Origin: Muribaculaceae bacterium Isolate-036 (Harlan)
Lineage (GTDB): Bacteria > Bacteroidota > Bacteroidia > Bacteroidales > Muribaculaceae
Assembly (NCBI GenBank): GCA_003833075.1
Contig: RIAY01000007.1
Coordinates: 64,001-128,000, forward strand
Length of the DNA: 64,000 nucleotides
Direction: 5' to 3'
Shown here: one piece after another, positions 9,501 to 19,620 of the stretch
Numbering within the stretch: the stretch's first letter is position 1
How the letters are laid out: every line of letters begins with the position of its first letter
The notes under the pieces: model-generated
What the model was told of the DNA's origin: nothing
Seen by the model: only the letters and a program-made list of their open reading frames with translations
Database searches by the model: none
Program-made: the position numbers and the translations under genes

Positions 9501-10931
9501 ATGGCATCTGTCAATTATTGGATAGTCTTGATTGTCAATGCGGCTTATATAATCACCATCATCAGCTGCATTGTTGTCGTACTTAAAGAAAACCGCAACC
9601 CCATCCGTTCGCTGGCATGGGTGATAGCTCTGATTTTCCTTCCTGTCGTAGGGCTGGTGTTCTACCTCTTCTTCGGGCGCAGCCTAAAAGGGCAACACAT
9701 GATTTCGCGTCACAACAAACGCAAGATAATAAGCCGTATGGCTCCCCGACATGTAAATCTCTCCAACATCGATCTCCCTGTTGCCGACAAGAACCTGATT
9801 AAACTGTCGAGAGCCTTATCCTATTCTTTTTATACAGTAAACAACCACATCGACATTTTCACAACAGGCAACGAGAAATTCAATGCTCTTAAACAAGACC
9901 TGCGTAATGCGAAGAAATCAATTTACCTGCAATATTATATATTCTCAGATGATACAACAGGGCAGGAAATAGCGGATATTCTTATCCGCAAAGCCCGTGA
10001 CGGAGTGGATGTAAAAGTCATTTATGACCACGTCGGCAGTTTCTCGGCACGCAGCCGGTTCTTCAAGAGAATGAGTGAGGCTGGCGTCGAGACACACCCT
10101 TTTTTCCGCGTTACATTCCCTCAGTTTGCCAATAGAATAAACTGGCGCAACCACCGGAAAATAGTGGTTATCGACGGTGAGACAGGTTATCTGGGGGGAA
10201 TGAACATCGCCGACAGATATCAGAACGGTACTTCCGAGGGGATAGCCTGGCGCGACACGCATTTCAGGCTGCAGGGCGACATTGTGGAGTCTCTTATGTA
10301 TTCCTTCATCGTGGACTGGAATTTCAAGAACAATCCCGAGACTATCGAGTATCCGCCGATGGCGCCTGTCAGGTTCCGGAACAACACAGGCATGCAGCTC
10401 ATTACTTCCGGTCCTCTCGATTCATGGGACAATCAGGCGCTATGCTTCCTGAAGGCGATATCAAACGCGACAAAGTCAATATACATTCAGACCCCCTATT
10501 TCCTCCCTACCGATGCGTTGCAACACGCTCTTGAAGCTGCCGCGCTGTCAAAAATCGATGTGCGCATAATGATTCCCGGTAAAAGCGATTCAAGAATGCT
10601 ACAATATGCAGGCTACTCATATGTGACGCAATGTCTTCGCGCAGGCATCAAGGTATACCTTTACAATCCGGGAATGCTTCATGCGAAGGGAATAATAATA
10701 GACGAGAATCTTGTGATAGCCGGTTCTACAAATTTTGACTACCGCAGTTTTGAAAACAATTTCGAGTGCAGCCTCATGATTTACGACAAGGATGTCAACC
10801 GGAAAATGCGCGACATTTTCTTCAATGACATAAAACCATGCACGAAACTCACCTTCAACACATGGCATAAACGCCCTATTTTCCAAAGAATTCTCGAATC
10901 GATAGTGAGACTCGTGTCTCCTATTCTCTGA
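9501..10931 (+). CDS. cls: Cardiolipin synthase, phospholipase D family
   Basis: A 476-residue membrane enzyme that joins two phosphatidylglycerols into cardiolipin and glycerol. Two N-terminal membrane segments (residues about 6-28 and 36-58) precede two PLD domains. The first HKD motif is His218, Lys220, Asp225 (NHRKIVVID); the second is His394, Lys396, Asp401 (MLHAKGIIID). Length and arrangement match bacterial ClsA-type enzymes. It starts at ATG 9501 and is followed by a strong terminator hairpin at 11045. Confidence 0.95.
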   Translation: MASVNYWIVLIVNAAYIITIISCIVVVLKENRNPIRSLAWVIALIFLPVVGLVFYLFFGRSLKGQHMISRHNKRKIISRMAPRHVNLSNIDLPVADKNLIKLSRALSYSFYTVNNHIDIFTTGNEKFNALKQDLRNAKKSIYLQYYIFSDDTTGQEIADILIRKARDGVDVKVIYDHVGSFSARSRFFKRMSEAGVETHPFFRVTFPQFANRINWRNHRKIVVIDGETGYLGGMNIADRYQNGTSEGIAWRDTHFRLQGDIVESLMYSFIVDWNFKNNPETIEYPPMAPVRFRNNTGMQLITSGPLDSWDNQALCFLKAISNATKSIYIQTPYFLPTDALQHALEAAALSKIDVRIMIPGKSDSRMLQYAGYSYVTQCLRAGIKVYLYNPGMLHAKGIIIDENLVIAGSTNFDYRSFENNFECSLMIYDKDVNRKMRDIFFNDIKPCTKLTFNTWHKRPIFQRILESIVRLVSPIL

Positions 10932-11044
10932 TCCGATCAACACCGGTGCCGTCGATTTGCCGACATTATCACCCATGCGACTCAGCAAGCAAGACGATGC
11001 CAGATTCTTAACATGACAGCCGGGGCATTTCTTCGCCATGATAT

Positions 11045-11088
11045 AAGAGCTCGTCTTGACTTACTTACGAAAGTCAAGACGAGCTCTT
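11045..11088 (+). terminator. 18-bp stem terminator after cls
   Basis: An 18-bp perfect inverted repeat (11045-11062 with 11071-11088, 8-base loop). It lies about 110 bp beyond the cls stop. The T-run is weak, but the stem is long, and it sits between the convergent cls and rplQ genes. Confidence 0.65.
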
Positions 11089-11123
11089 AGCTAATTTACA
11101 AAAAACATGCCCCTTGAATGACA

Positions 11124-11153
11124 AAAGAGGTGACTGCTGTCAGTCACCTCTTT
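11124..11153 (-). terminator. Terminator of the ribosomal cluster
   Basis: A 12-bp perfect stem AAAGAGGTGACT/AGTCACCTCTTT with a 6-base loop, 25 bp beyond the rplQ stop. The A/T-rich ends let it work in either direction, so it also insulates against cls transcription. Confidence 0.8.
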
Positions 11154-11178
11154 AATATTTTGAATAAAACCGTTCGGA

Positions 11179-11682
11179 TTACTCAGCTTTTGCTTCCTCA
11201 GCGGCAGGAGTCTCCTCTGCCTTGGGTGCCTCGGCAGCAGCCTCGGCGGGAGCGGCAGCTTTCTTTGAGCGAGAACGACGTGTGGTTTTCGCTTTCTTGG
11301 GAGCTGCAGCCTCAAGCATGTTCTCGTTGAAATCAACGAGTTCGATCATGCACATTTCGGCGTTGTCACCCAGACGATGACCGGTCTTGATAATACGAAG
11401 GTAGCCACCGGGACGGTCTGCCACTTTCTCTGCGATAACTCCGAAGAGCTCCTTCACGGCGTCCTTATTCTGGAGATAGCTGAACACGAGACGGCGATTT
11501 GCCATATCGTCCTTCTTCGACCGTGTGATCAGAGGCTCGGCGAACACGCGGAGAGCCTTGGCCTTAGCCACAGTCGTAAAAATTCTCTTATGCTGGATAA
11601 GAGCTATCGCAAGGTTAGAAAGAAGTGCCTCGCGGTGTCCTTTCTTGCGACTGAGGTGGTTGAATTTTTTATTATGTCTCAT
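11179..11682 (-). CDS. rplQ: 50S ribosomal protein bL17
   Basis: bL17 of the large subunit, near the exit tunnel. The core (residues 1 to about 125) carries the usual [20 protein letters not shown] start and the RPGGYLRI segment. A tail of about 40 residues rich in Ala, Glu and Lys follows ([17 protein letters not shown] then EAPKAEE repeats), making it 167 residues against about 125 in Escherichia coli; such tails are common in Bacteroidetes. It is the last gene of the cluster, 6 bp after rpoA. Confidence 0.97.
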   Translation of the reverse strand: MRHNKKFNHLSRKKGHREALLSNLAIALIQHKRIFTTVAKAKALRVFAEPLITRSKKDDMANRRLVFSYLQNKDAVKELFGVIAEKVADRPGGYLRIIKTGHRLGDNAEMCMIELVDFNENMLEAAAPKKAKTTRRSRSKKAAAPAEAAAEAPKAEETPAAEEAKAE

Positions 11683-11688
11683 GGGGAA

Positions 11689-12687
11689 TTAGTCTTTATC
11701 TAATTTATATTTCGAAATATCCATTCCAAAGGAAAGGTGAAGCTTCTCAAGAAGCTCGTCGAGTTCGCTGAGCGATTTCTTTCCGAAGTTGCGGAACTTG
11801 AGCAGATCGTTCTTGTTGAAAACCACAAGTTCGCCGAGTGTCTCCACTTCCGCGCTCTTCAGGCAGTTGAGGGCACGAACCGAAAGATCCATATCCACCA
11901 GCTTGCTCTTGAGAAGCTGACGCATGTGAAGAACCTCTTCATCAAACTCTTCGGGAGTATCCTCCTGAGGAGCCTCGAGTGTGATTTTCTCATCGCTGAA
12001 CATCATGAAATGCTGAATGAGGATCTTTGCAGCCTCCTTCAATGCCTCCTTAGGCATGATGGAACCGTCTGTAGTAACCTCCATGACCAGCTTCTCATAG
12101 TCGGTCTTCTGCTCCACGCGATAATTCTCCACGGAGTATTTCACATTCTTGATCGGAGTGTAGATCGAGTCAATCGCAATCTCGTTGAGATCGGCTCCGG
12201 AAAGGAGTTCCCTGTTTTCATCAGCGGGAACCCATCCGCGACCTTTGTTGATTGTGAAATCCATCTGGAAACTTGCCGCTGTGTCGAGACGACAAATCAC
12301 CAATTCTGGATTGAGCACCTCGAAACCGGAAAGAACCTTACCCAAATCGCCTGCAGTGAACACATCCGTGCCCGATACGCTTACAGAACCTTTCTCGGTC
12401 TCGTGGTCTTCTGTGAGCTGCTTGAAACGAACCTGCTTGAGGTTAAGAATGATGTTTGTCACATCCTCCTTCACTCCGGGAATCGTGTCGAGCTCGTGAG
12501 CCACTCCCTCGATGCGGATGGAACAGATGGCGAAACCTCCGAGCGACGACAGAAGAATGCGACGCAAGGCGTTGCCGATAGTCTGTCCATATCCCGGTTC
12601 GAGCGGACGGAATTCAAATTTTCCGAAGGAGTTGCTCGATTCAAGCATGACCACCTTATCGGGTTTTTGAAATGCTAAAATTGGCAT
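11689..12687 (-). CDS. rpoA: RNA polymerase alpha subunit
   Basis: The 332-residue alpha subunit scaffolds RNA polymerase assembly. The N-terminal dimerisation domain shows [19 protein letters not shown] and [10 protein letters not shown]; the C-terminal domain (residues about 255-325) shows [19 protein letters not shown] and the FGKKSL segment that contacts DNA and activators. It sits between rpsD and rplQ as in most bacteria. Confidence 0.98.
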   Translation of the reverse strand: MPILAFQKPDKVVMLESSNSFGKFEFRPLEPGYGQTIGNALRRILLSSLGGFAICSIRIEGVAHELDTIPGVKEDVTNIILNLKQVRFKQLTEDHETEKGSVSVSGTDVFTAGDLGKVLSGFEVLNPELVICRLDTAASFQMDFTINKGRGWVPADENRELLSGADLNEIAIDSIYTPIKNVKYSVENYRVEQKTDYEKLVMEVTTDGSIMPKEALKEAAKILIQHFMMFSDEKITLEAPQEDTPEEFDEEVLHMRQLLKSKLVDMDLSVRALNCLKSAEVETLGELVVFNKNDLLKFRNFGKKSLSELDELLEKLHLSFGMDISKYKLDKD

Positions 12688-12703
12688 GGGTATTTATTGT
12701 TTA

Positions 12704-13309
12704 TTATTTAGAATATAACTCGACGATCAATTGCTCCTTGATTGTCTCGGGGATATCCTCACGCTGGGGAACGTGAAGGAACTTACCTCCCTTGATGCTC
12801 TCATCCCACTCAATCCAGGGATATTTGCTGTGATTGAAACCTGAAAGCGCATCGGCGATTACCTCAAGCGATTTTGATTTCTCGCGCACAGCTACTACAT
12901 CTCCGGGAAGAACCTTGTAAGAAGGGATATTGACCGGTTTGCCGTTTACTGTGATGTGCTTGTGAAGCACGAGCTGACGTGCGGCAGGACGGCTGGGGGC
13001 TATGCCCAGACGGTAAACCACATTGTCAAGGCGACTCTCGAGAAACTGGAGGAGAACCTCACCTGTAATACCCTTTGTGCGGGCTGCTTTCTCGAAGAGG
13101 TTGCGGAACTGACGTTCAAGAACGCCATATGTATATTTTGCTTTCTGCTTCTCGCGGAGCTGAAGACCATACTCGGAGGTCTTGCGGCGGCGATTGGCGC
13201 CATGCTGTCCCGGCGGATAGTTTTTCTTTGCCAGAACTTTGTCATCGCCGAAGATAGGTTCACCGAACTTACGGGCGATTTTGGTTTTTGGTCCTGTGTA
13301 TCTTGCCAT
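12704..13309 (-). CDS. rpsD: 30S ribosomal protein uS4
   Basis: The 201-residue uS4 nucleates 16S rRNA 5'-domain folding. It begins [20 protein letters not shown] and contains the S4 RNA-binding domain ([25 protein letters not shown], residues about 90-150). It lacks the N-terminal cysteine cluster, so it is the zinc-free form. A structured 157-bp gap separates it from rpsK upstream, a candidate site of S4 autoregulation. Confidence 0.98.
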   Translation of the reverse strand: MARYTGPKTKIARKFGEPIFGDDKVLAKKNYPPGQHGANRRRKTSEYGLQLREKQKAKYTYGVLERQFRNLFEKAARTKGITGEVLLQFLESRLDNVVYRLGIAPSRPAARQLVLHKHITVNGKPVNIPSYKVLPGDVVAVREKSKSLEVIADALSGFNHSKYPWIEWDESIKGGKFLHVPQREDIPETIKEQLIVELYSK

Positions 13310-13466
13310 TTTGTTTATTCTTTAATTAAAGCGGCCCTTGAGCGGATCCCTTAGCGCAGCCGCGACCGTCGAAAGGAAGTGGTGAAGACGGTCTATTCGC
13401 ATTCAGGATCAGGCTTGCGGACTCTGTTGATTATAATGCTTGTTATCGCGATTATTATCTGACGGA
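13310..13466 (-). promoter_or_regulatory. Structured leader candidate upstream of rpsD
   Basis: This gap between rpsK and rpsD is long for the cluster. GCGGC (13331-13335) can pair with GCCGC (13359-13363), and directly beside it GACCGTC (13364-13370) pairs with GACGGTC (13387-13393), so the two helices would stack end to end. No ORF or -7 box was seen. The layout suits an RNA site for S4 feedback control, as known for S4 in other bacteria; here it is inference. Confidence 0.45.
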
Positions 13467-13856
13467 TTAGACTCTTCTCCTTTTGGGAGGACGGCATCCA
13501 TTGTGGGGAAGCGGAGTAACGTCTACGATCTCTGTCACTTCAATTCCTGCGCCGTGAACGGTGCGGATTGCTGACTCACGACCGTTGCCCGGACCCTTCA
13601 CATATGCCTTCACCTTGCGCAGACCGAGATCATAAGCGACCTTGGCGCAATCCTGTGCTGCCATCTGGGCTGCGTAAGGTGTGTTCTTCTTGGAGCCTCT
13701 GAAGCCCATCTTGCCCGCGGAAGACCAGGATATAACCTGACCCTCGCCATTGGCCAGACACACAATGATGTTGTTGAAAGAGCTATGCACGTGGAGCTGG
13801 CCCTGACCATCAACCTTGACATTCCTCTTTTTAGCTGCGACTGTCTTTTTTGCCAT
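13467..13856 (-). CDS. rpsK: 30S ribosomal protein uS11
   Basis: The 129-residue uS11 lies on the 30S platform by the mRNA exit. Family motifs are [28 protein letters not shown] and the C-terminal [13 protein letters not shown]. It follows rpsM by 12 bp, and the long gap to rpsD follows it. Confidence 0.98.
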   Translation of the reverse strand: MAKKTVAAKKRNVKVDGQGQLHVHSSFNNIIVCLANGEGQVISWSSAGKMGFRGSKKNTPYAAQMAAQDCAKVAYDLGLRKVKAYVKGPGNGRESAIRTVHGAGIEVTEIVDVTPLPHNGCRPPKRRRV

Positions 13857-13868
13857 ACTTTAATTATT

Positions 13869-14249
13869 TTACTTAGTAGCTTTCTTCTTGTTAGCGACTG
13901 TTTTCTTACGGCCTTTACGGGTGCGGGCATTGTTCTTTGTGCTCTGTCCACGCAAGGGAAGACCGATACGGTGACGGATGCCGCGATAGCAACCGATATC
14001 CATCAGTCGTTTGATGTTCAACTGGATTTCAGTGCGAAGGTCACCTTCCACCTTGTAGTCATGCTGGATAACCTCACGCACTGCTGCTGCCTGTGCGTCT
14101 GTCCAGTCTTTAACCTTTATGTCGCGGTCAACACCTGCTTTGCTGAGGATGGTGTTGGCTGCGCTTCGGCCGATACCGAAGATGTAAGTCAAGGCGATCT
14201 CGCCTCTTTTATTCTGCGGCAAATCTACGCCGACGATTCTTACTGCCAT
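13869..14249 (-). CDS. rpsM: 30S ribosomal protein uS13
   Basis: The 126-residue uS13 is in the 30S head and contacts the P-site tRNA and bridge B1. It shows [20 protein letters not shown], the helix-hairpin-helix region, and the basic C-terminal tail ([19 protein letters not shown]). A 147-bp gap upstream, with a TAACTTTG box at 14272-14279, suggests an internal promoter. Confidence 0.98.
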   Translation of the reverse strand: MAVRIVGVDLPQNKRGEIALTYIFGIGRSAANTILSKAGVDRDIKVKDWTDAQAAAVREVIQHDYKVEGDLRTEIQLNIKRLMDIGCYRGIRHRIGLPLRGQSTKNNARTRKGRKKTVANKKKATK

Positions 14250-14271
14250 ATGGTATTATACAAATTTTGTG

Positions 14272-14279
14272 CAAAGTTA
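14272..14279 (-). promoter_or_regulatory. Possible internal promoter upstream of rpsM
   Basis: On the minus strand these bases read TAACTTTG, matching TAnnTTTG, about 23 bp before the rpsM ATG. A TTTG lies 13 bp upstream, closer than the usual 19-21, so support is partial. Confidence 0.4.
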
Positions 14280-14396
14280 ATAATCATGTCGCCAAAATTA
14301 AAATTTTATCGCATAATTTTGACGTGACAAGCCTGTTTTGCCATGTTTTAACCCCTTTTCAGAGATTTTTAATGCCAAAAACCGGTTGCCGGCGTA

Positions 14397-14513
14397 TTAT
14401 CCTTGACGAGTTTTAAATTTCGGATTCTTTTTGTTGATTACGTAAAGACGACCTTTGCGACGCACGATCTTGCTGTCTGCGGTGCGTTTCTTCACTGATG
14501 CTCTGACTTTCAT
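14397..14513 (-). CDS. rpmJ: 50S ribosomal protein bL36
   Basis: A 38-residue ORF translating as [20 protein letters not shown] and ending [11 protein letters not shown]. This is bL36 of the zinc-free type: the usual Cys residues are replaced. It lies between infA and rpsM, its conserved place, and is short enough to be missed by length filters. Confidence 0.95.
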   Translation of the reverse strand: MKVRASVKKRTADSKIVRRKGRLYVINKKNPKFKTRQG

Positions 14514-14547
14514 ATCTATTCTTTGTTTTTAGCTGAAAGAGTCTGGG

Positions 14548-14766
14548 TTATTTATATCTGAATGAAATTCTTCCTTTGCTCAGGTCATAGGGAGACATCT
14601 CCACTTTCACCTTGTCGCCGGGAAGTATCTTGATATAGTGCATCCTCATCTTGCCTGAGATGTGCGCGGTTATTTCGTGTCCGTTCTCAAGCTCGACCTT
14701 GAACATTGCGTTCGAAAGAGCCTCGAGGATTACACCATCCTGTTCGATTGCAGCTTGTTTTGCCAT
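14548..14766 (-). CDS. infA: Translation initiation factor IF-1
   Basis: The 72-residue IF-1 binds the 30S A site during initiation. The start at 14766 ([20 protein letters not shown]) matches the family; a longer in-frame start would overlap map. It has the OB-fold S1-like motifs [19 protein letters not shown] and ISFRYK. It lies 28 bp after map. Confidence 0.97.
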   Translation of the reverse strand: MAKQAAIEQDGVILEALSNAMFKVELENGHEITAHISGKMRMHYIKILPGDKVKVEMSPYDLSKGRISFRYK

Positions 14767-14794
14767 AACTGTATGTATGTTTGATTGAATTATC

Positions 14795-15577
14795 TTATGA
14801 TCGCGATGAAGCGAGAGCCTCTTCAATATACTTGAATGTGGTCAGTATCTCGGTCTCGTCCGCATGAATCGCCACAGTATGCTCGAAATGGGCGGAAGGC
14901 TTGCGGTCTTTGGTGCGACACTGCCAGCCGTCGTTACTGATGACGATATTCTTGCTTCCGAGATTTATCATGGGCTCTATGGCGATGACCATGCCGGGCT
15001 TCAGAAGCGGACCTATGCCGCGACGCCCGTAGTTGGGAACCTCCGGATCCTCATGCATGCTCTTGCCTATGCCGTGACCGCACATCTCCCGCACGACACT
15101 GTAGCCGTTGCGCTCGCAATATGTCTGCACGGCATTGGAGATATCACCTATCCTTTTGCCCGCCTTTGCAGCCTCTATTCCTTTATAAAGACTATTTTTC
15201 GTTATTTCGAGAAGACGGGAAACGGAATCGGAAATCTCTCCGACAGCGAATGTGTAGCAACTGTCGCCATGATAACCGTTTAGTTCTACGACACAATCGA
15301 GTCCTACAATGTCGCCCTCCTGAAGAACATATGCAGAAGGGAAACCGTGAACTACCGTCTCGTTCACCTCGATACACAGCGTTCCGGGAAAACCCTGATA
15401 ACCCAGGCAGGAGGGTTTACCCCCGTTGTCGAGGATAAACTCTCTTGCAATGGTATCAAGTTTAAGGGTCGTCACACCGGGAGCGACCCAGCGGGCCATC
15501 TCACCGAGAGTGCGGCTCACAAGATCGCAAGCACCCCTCATCAATTCTATTTCCTCTGCTGTCTTGAGATAAATCAT
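14795..15577 (-). CDS. map: Methionine aminopeptidase type I
   Basis: The 260-residue enzyme trims initiator methionine from nascent proteins. The five metal ligands of the pita-bread fold are visible: two Asp in [16 protein letters not shown], His in [12 protein letters not shown], Glu in AIEPMIN and Glu in FEHTVAI. It lies between secY and infA, its standard location, so it is coexpressed with the protein-synthesis genes. Confidence 0.97.
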   Translation of the reverse strand: MIYLKTAEEIELMRGACDLVSRTLGEMARWVAPGVTTLKLDTIAREFILDNGGKPSCLGYQGFPGTLCIEVNETVVHGFPSAYVLQEGDIVGLDCVVELNGYHGDSCYTFAVGEISDSVSRLLEITKNSLYKGIEAAKAGKRIGDISNAVQTYCERNGYSVVREMCGHGIGKSMHEDPEVPNYGRRGIGPLLKPGMVIAIEPMINLGSKNIVISNDGWQCRTKDRKPSAHFEHTVAIHADETEILTTFKYIEEALASSRS

Positions 15578-15603
15578 ATCAATTTGCCAACGAGTTACAA
15601 TTC

Positions 15604-16941
15604 TTAAAAGGCTCCGCTGCCTGTGGTGCGGCCCTTGATACGTCCGTCTTTCATGAGACCGTCGTAATGACGCATCAGAAGATGACCTTCGATGATGCGA
15701 AGCGTATCAAGCACAACACCTACGAGAATCAACAGTGAAGTTCCGCCGAAGAATGAAGCGAAATTTCGGTTAAGGCCGCAGATATGGGCAATGGCAGGAA
15801 GAATTGCCACAATGCCGAGGAATATCGAGCCGGGAAGCGTGATTCTCGACATGATGGAGTCAAGATAGTCTACTGTCGGTTTGCCGGGCTTGATGCCGGG
15901 GATGAAGCCGTTGTTACGCTTCATATCCTCAGCCATCTGGGCTGGACGAACCGTAATCGCGGTGTAGAAATATGTGAACGCCACGATCATGATGAAGTAG
16001 ATTAAATTATACCAGAAACCATACATGTCGGTCAAAGCTCCGAAGAAACCTGTGTGATTCGTGCTGAAGCCAACCAGTGTTACAGGGATAAACATAATCG
16101 CCTGGGCGAAGATGATAGGCATTACACCCGCAGCATTCACTTTCAAAGGAATGTACTGGCGTGCGCCACCATACTGCTTGTTGCCCACTACCCGTTTTGC
16201 ATATTGCACAGGAACTTTGCGTGTGCCCTGCACAAGGAGCACGGCTCCGGCGATTACGGCGAGCAATATGATTATCTCGACAAGGAAAATCACAAGACCG
16301 CCACCCTGCGAGTTCATCAGCCGTCCGGTAAACTCCTGGATGAAAGCCTCCGGAAGACGGGCGATGATACCGATAAGGATGATGAACGAGATGCCGTTGC
16401 CGACACCCTTCTGGTCGATGCGCTCACCGAGCCACATGATAAACATAGAGCCGGCAGCAAGAACAATGGTCATGAATGCCACAGTCCATACGCCCATTTC
16501 CACATGGCCACCGGCTGCCTGAACCTGATACTTGAGGTTCATGAGGTAAGCTGGACCCTGGAGCAGAAGGATAATCACTGTGAGATAACGGGTATACTGG
16601 TTGAGCTTCATTCTTCCGCTCTCTCCCTCTCTCTGCATCTTCTGGAACGCGGGGAGAACCATGCCGAGAAGCTGGATCACGATCGAAGCCGTGATATATG
16701 GCATGATACCCAGCGCGAAGATCGACGCCTGTGAGAACGCACCTCCCGAGAACATGTCGAGAAGCTGCATCAGACCGTCGGCAGTGAAATTCTTAAGCGC
16801 CAGCAGTTCGTCGGGATTGATGCCCGGCAAGACCACGTAGCATCCGAAACGGTAGATGATCACAAGCAACAGCGTTATGCCGATACGCTTGCGAAGATCC
16901 TCTACGCTCCAGATATTTTTTATTGTTTTAGTAAATCCCAT
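15604..16941 (-). CDS. secY: Protein translocase subunit SecY
   Basis: The 445-residue core of the SecYEG inner-membrane channel, with ten predicted membrane segments beginning at RIGITLLLVIIYRFG. The plug and second segment appear at LLDMFSGGAFSQASIFALGI, and family motifs include GMVLPAFQKMQREGESGR. It follows rplO by 12 bp. Confidence 0.98.
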   Translation of the reverse strand: MGFTKTIKNIWSVEDLRKRIGITLLLVIIYRFGCYVVLPGINPDELLALKNFTADGLMQLLDMFSGGAFSQASIFALGIMPYITASIVIQLLGMVLPAFQKMQREGESGRMKLNQYTRYLTVIILLLQGPAYLMNLKYQVQAAGGHVEMGVWTVAFMTIVLAAGSMFIMWLGERIDQKGVGNGISFIILIGIIARLPEAFIQEFTGRLMNSQGGGLVIFLVEIIILLAVIAGAVLLVQGTRKVPVQYAKRVVGNKQYGGARQYIPLKVNAAGVMPIIFAQAIMFIPVTLVGFSTNHTGFFGALTDMYGFWYNLIYFIMIVAFTYFYTAITVRPAQMAEDMKRNNGFIPGIKPGKPTVDYLDSIMSRITLPGSIFLGIVAILPAIAHICGLNRNFASFFGGTSLLILVGVVLDTLRIIEGHLLMRHYDGLMKDGRIKGRTTGSGAF

Positions 16942-16953
16942 TGCTAATTGTCG

Positions 16954-17400
16954 TTATTTTTTGATTACGGTTCCACCGGCAGCCGTGATAGCTTCCTCTG
17001 CAGACTTCGAGAAGGCGTTGGCCTCTATCTCAAGAGCCTTGGTAACAGCACCGTTGCCGAGTACTTTAACCAATCCGTTCTTTGATACGAGACCGGCCTG
17101 ACGAAGGTCGTCGACCGTGATCTTGGTCAGGTTCGCGGCAGCAGCCAGAGCCTCAAGGGCATCAAGATTGATTGCCTTGTATTCAACGCGGTTGATGTTC
17201 TTGAAGCCAAACTTCGGAACACGACGCTGAAGCGGCATCTGACCACCTTCGAAACCAACCTTGTGTGAATAGCCCGAGCGAGATTTTGCACCCTTGTGAC
17301 CACGGGTCGATGTGCCGCCGAAGCCTGAACCCGGACCACGGCCTACTCGCTTGTTACCCTTATTGCTGCCGGGAGCCGGCTGTAAATTATGTAGTTCCAT
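16954..17400 (-). CDS. rplO: 50S ribosomal protein uL15
   Basis: The 148-residue uL15 of the large subunit. The Gly/Arg-rich N-terminus ([20 protein letters not shown]) and the C-terminal [18 protein letters not shown] are diagnostic. It is 16 bp after rpmD and precedes secY. Confidence 0.98.
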   Translation of the reverse strand: MELHNLQPAPGSNKGNKRVGRGPGSGFGGTSTRGHKGAKSRSGYSHKVGFEGGQMPLQRRVPKFGFKNINRVEYKAINLDALEALAAAANLTKITVDDLRQAGLVSKNGLVKVLGNGAVTKALEIEANAFSKSAEEAITAAGGTVIKK

Positions 17401-17416
17401 TTGCGTTTCTGTCTTT

Positions 17417-17596
17417 TTAGAGTTTTGTCACTTCAACTAAGTGGTGAACCTTCTTTACCATTCCCATGATCGAAGGAACATCCTCTTTGATCACTGAATG
17501 ATTCATCTTACGAAGACCGAGTGCGTCGAGAGTGAGTTTCTGCACTTTCGGAGCATTGATGCGGCTCTTTATCTGTGTGATTTTAATCTGTGCCAT
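17417..17596 (-). CDS. rpmD: 50S ribosomal protein uL30
   Basis: A 59-residue ORF: starts [20 protein letters not shown] and ends [13 protein letters not shown]. This is bacterial uL30, in its conserved place between rpsE and rplO. The start is ATG at 17596, 9 bp after rpsE. It is too short for many ORF screens. Confidence 0.96.
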   Translation of the reverse strand: MAQIKITQIKSRINAPKVQKLTLDALGLRKMNHSVIKEDVPSIMGMVKKVHHLVEVTKL

Positions 17597-17605
17597 GTCT
17601 GCTTC

Positions 17606-18127
17606 TTATTTGCCGTTAAACACTTTTTCTACCGACACGCCACGGTTCTGAGCAACCTGCATCGGGCTGCGCAACTCGTCAAGAGCCGCGATTGTAGCCT
17701 TCACAAGGTTGTGAGGGTTGGAAGAACCTTTGGATTTTGCGAGCACGTCGGTAACACCTACGCTCTCGAGAACCGCACGCATAGCGCCACCAGCCTTCAC
17801 TCCGGTACCCTCCGAAGCAGGCTTCAGGAAGATGCGTGAGCCACCGAACTTAGCGCTTACCTCATGAGGTATGGTGCCTTTGTGAACAGGAACCTTGATG
17901 AGGTTTTTCTTAGCTGTCTCAACGCCTTTGGCGATAGCGGCGGTAACCTCATTGGCCTTGCCGAGACCCCAGCCGATAACACCATCCTCGTTACCTACAA
18001 CCACAATGGCTGCGAAACTGAATGCGCGACCACCCTTTGTCACTTTGGTAACGCGGTTGATAGCCACGAGACGGTCTTTCAATTCCAAATCATTTGTGGA
18101 CTTAACTCTGTTATTTCTCTTTGCCAT
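17606..18127 (-). CDS. rpsE: 30S ribosomal protein uS5
   Basis: The 173-residue uS5, which shapes the mRNA entry tunnel and translation accuracy. It has the S5 dsRNA-binding-like domain ([20 protein letters not shown]) and C-terminal [18 protein letters not shown]. It is 9 bp after rplR. Confidence 0.98.
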   Translation of the reverse strand: MAKRNNRVKSTNDLELKDRLVAINRVTKVTKGGRAFSFAAIVVVGNEDGVIGWGLGKANEVTAAIAKGVETAKKNLIKVPVHKGTIPHEVSAKFGGSRIFLKPASEGTGVKAGGAMRAVLESVGVTDVLAKSKGSSNPHNLVKATIAALDELRSPMQVAQNRGVSVEKVFNGK

Positions 18128-18136
18128 GATTCTAAT

Positions 18137-18478
18137 TTAAAATTTAAGACCTCCCTTGCGGGCAGCATCTGCCAATGATTTCACTCTGCCATGGAAAAGA
18201 TAACCGTTACGGTCGAACACGACTGTCTCGATACCCTTCTCCTGGGCTTTCTTTGCTATCTCCTCACCGACTTTGGCTGCAACCTCAGTCTTGGTGCCAC
18301 CTTCGAGACCTTTCGAAGAAGCCGCGCAAAGCGTAGCGCCGGCAAGGTCATCGATAAGCTGCACATAAATTCCCTTGTTGCTGCGGAACACGCTCATGCG
18401 GGGACGCGCTGCAGTGCCGGAAATTTTGCCGCGGATGCGGCTCTTTATCTTATTTCTTCTTGCTGTCTTGGATATCAT
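18137..18478 (-). CDS. rplR: 50S ribosomal protein uL18
   Basis: The 113-residue uL18, which binds 5S rRNA with uL5. Motifs are [20 protein letters not shown] and [19 protein letters not shown]. It sits between rplF and rpsE in the conserved spc order. Confidence 0.98.
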   Translation of the reverse strand: MISKTARRNKIKSRIRGKISGTAARPRMSVFRSNKGIYVQLIDDLAGATLCAASSKGLEGGTKTEVAAKVGEEIAKKAQEKGIETVVFDRNGYLFHGRVKSLADAARKGGLKF

Positions 18479-18491
18479 AGTTCCTCAATTT

Positions 18492-19046
18492 TTATTTGGC
18501 GTTAGCCGATTTTCCACTCTTGCGGCGGATGATCTCACCGACAAACTTAATACCTTTACCCTTGTAAGGCTCAGGCTTGCGAAGCGAACGGATCTTGGCA
18601 CATACCTGACCCAGAAGCTGCTTGTCGCTGCTCTCAAGGATGATGAGCGGGTTTTTGTTACGCTCGGTCTTGGCCTCTACCTTCACCTCTTTGGGAAGCT
18701 TGATATAGATAGCATGTGAATATCCTAAGGCAAGTTCGAGAACCTGACCTGTGGCTGCGGCACGATAACCTACACCAACGAGCTCCATCTCTTTCTTGTA
18801 GCCCTCTGAAACGCCGACAACCATGTTGTGCACAAGAGCACGGTAAAGACCGTGCATCGCGCGGTGTGTGCGCTCGTCGCTCGGACGAGTCAGAACCACG
18901 TGGCCATCCTCTACATTCACTGTGATATCGGGGTTGATCTCCTGTGAGAGTTCGCCCTTGGGACCTTTTACAGTCACTACGTTATCTTTGACCTGTACGG
19001 TTACGCCGGCAGGTATCACGATGGGTGCTTTACCAATTCTTGACAT
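18492..19046 (-). CDS. rplF: 50S ribosomal protein uL6
   Basis: The 184-residue uL6 near the GTPase centre. Two repeated alpha-beta domains begin at MSRIGKAPIVIPAGVTVQV, and the C-terminal signature KPEPYKGKGIKFVGEIIRRK is intact. It is 13 bp after rpsH. Confidence 0.98.
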   Translation of the reverse strand: MSRIGKAPIVIPAGVTVQVKDNVVTVKGPKGELSQEINPDITVNVEDGHVVLTRPSDERTHRAMHGLYRALVHNMVVGVSEGYKKEMELVGVGYRAAATGQVLELALGYSHAIYIKLPKEVKVEAKTERNKNPLIILESSDKQLLGQVCAKIRSLRKPEPYKGKGIKFVGEIIRRKSGKSANAK

Positions 19047-19059
19047 AATACCTCCTTTT

Positions 19060-19458
19060 TTAATATACGTAACACAATACTTCGCCGCCGATCTTACGCT
19101 CTTTCGCTTCCTTGTTTGTCATCACGCCCTGTGATGTGGAAAGGATTGCGATACCGAGACCGTTGAGGACGCGCGGCATTTCCTTATAACCTGTATACTG
19201 GCGAAGACCCGGACGAGAGACGCGGTGAAGATTCTTGATTGCATTCACCTTGTCGACCGGATCATACTTCAAGGCTATCTTGATGGTACCCTGCGGGGTA
19301 TTGCCCTCCTCAAACTTGTAGTTGAGGATATAGCCCTGCTCGAAAAGGATTTTTGTGATCTCCTTTTTCATTTTTGAAGACGGAACCTCCACCACGCGGT
19401 GTCCTGCGTGGATGGCGTTTCTCAATCTTGTCAAATAATCTGCTATTGGATCAGTCAT
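19060..19458 (-). CDS. rpsH: 30S ribosomal protein uS8
   Basis: The 132-residue uS8 binds helix 21 of 16S rRNA and, in Escherichia coli, represses the spc operon. Motifs: MTDPIADYLTRLRNAI and the C-terminal GLGIAILSTSQGVMTNKEA. A 177-bp structured gap separates it from rpsN upstream, which is unusual inside spc and may be a regulatory RNA. Confidence 0.98.
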   Translation of the reverse strand: MTDPIADYLTRLRNAIHAGHRVVEVPSSKMKKEITKILFEQGYILNYKFEEGNTPQGTIKIALKYDPVDKVNAIKNLHRVSRPGLRQYTGYKEMPRVLNGLGIAILSTSQGVMTNKEAKERKIGGEVLCYVY

Positions 19459-19528
19459 TGTTTAGATTGTTAAATTGATTCAGATATACTGAACAATATT
19501 TAATACTCTCTTTATTATAATTTGAATT

Positions 19529-19620
19529 TGCCTCCGGCGGCACAATCTGCCAAATCAGCCTGCAAGACTTGCCGCGAGCCTCCCGAAAACAGCGAAACAG
19601 GGAGGCCGAAGCCGGAGGCA
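19529..19620 (-). promoter_or_regulatory. Closed multi-branched RNA structure between rpsN and rpsH
   Basis: TGCCTCCGGC and its perfect complement at 19611-19620 and 19529-19538 close a 92-nt domain. Within it GCCTCCC/GGGAGGC (19600-19606 with 19578-19584) forms a second helix, leaving a GC-rich arm of about 38 nt unpaired or weakly folded. There is no ORF. Such a compact RNA in an operon between uS14 and uS8 genes is a candidate for ribosomal-protein binding or RNA processing; that role is inference. Confidence 0.5.

Noticed and set aside
11737..12678. Open frames antisense to rpoA (11737-12678, plus), rpsC/rplV (22615-23532, plus) and fusA (27074-27760, plus).
   Set aside because: They lie fully inside ribosomal or translation genes on the opposite strand, have no homology I recognise, and arise from the codon pattern of the true genes.
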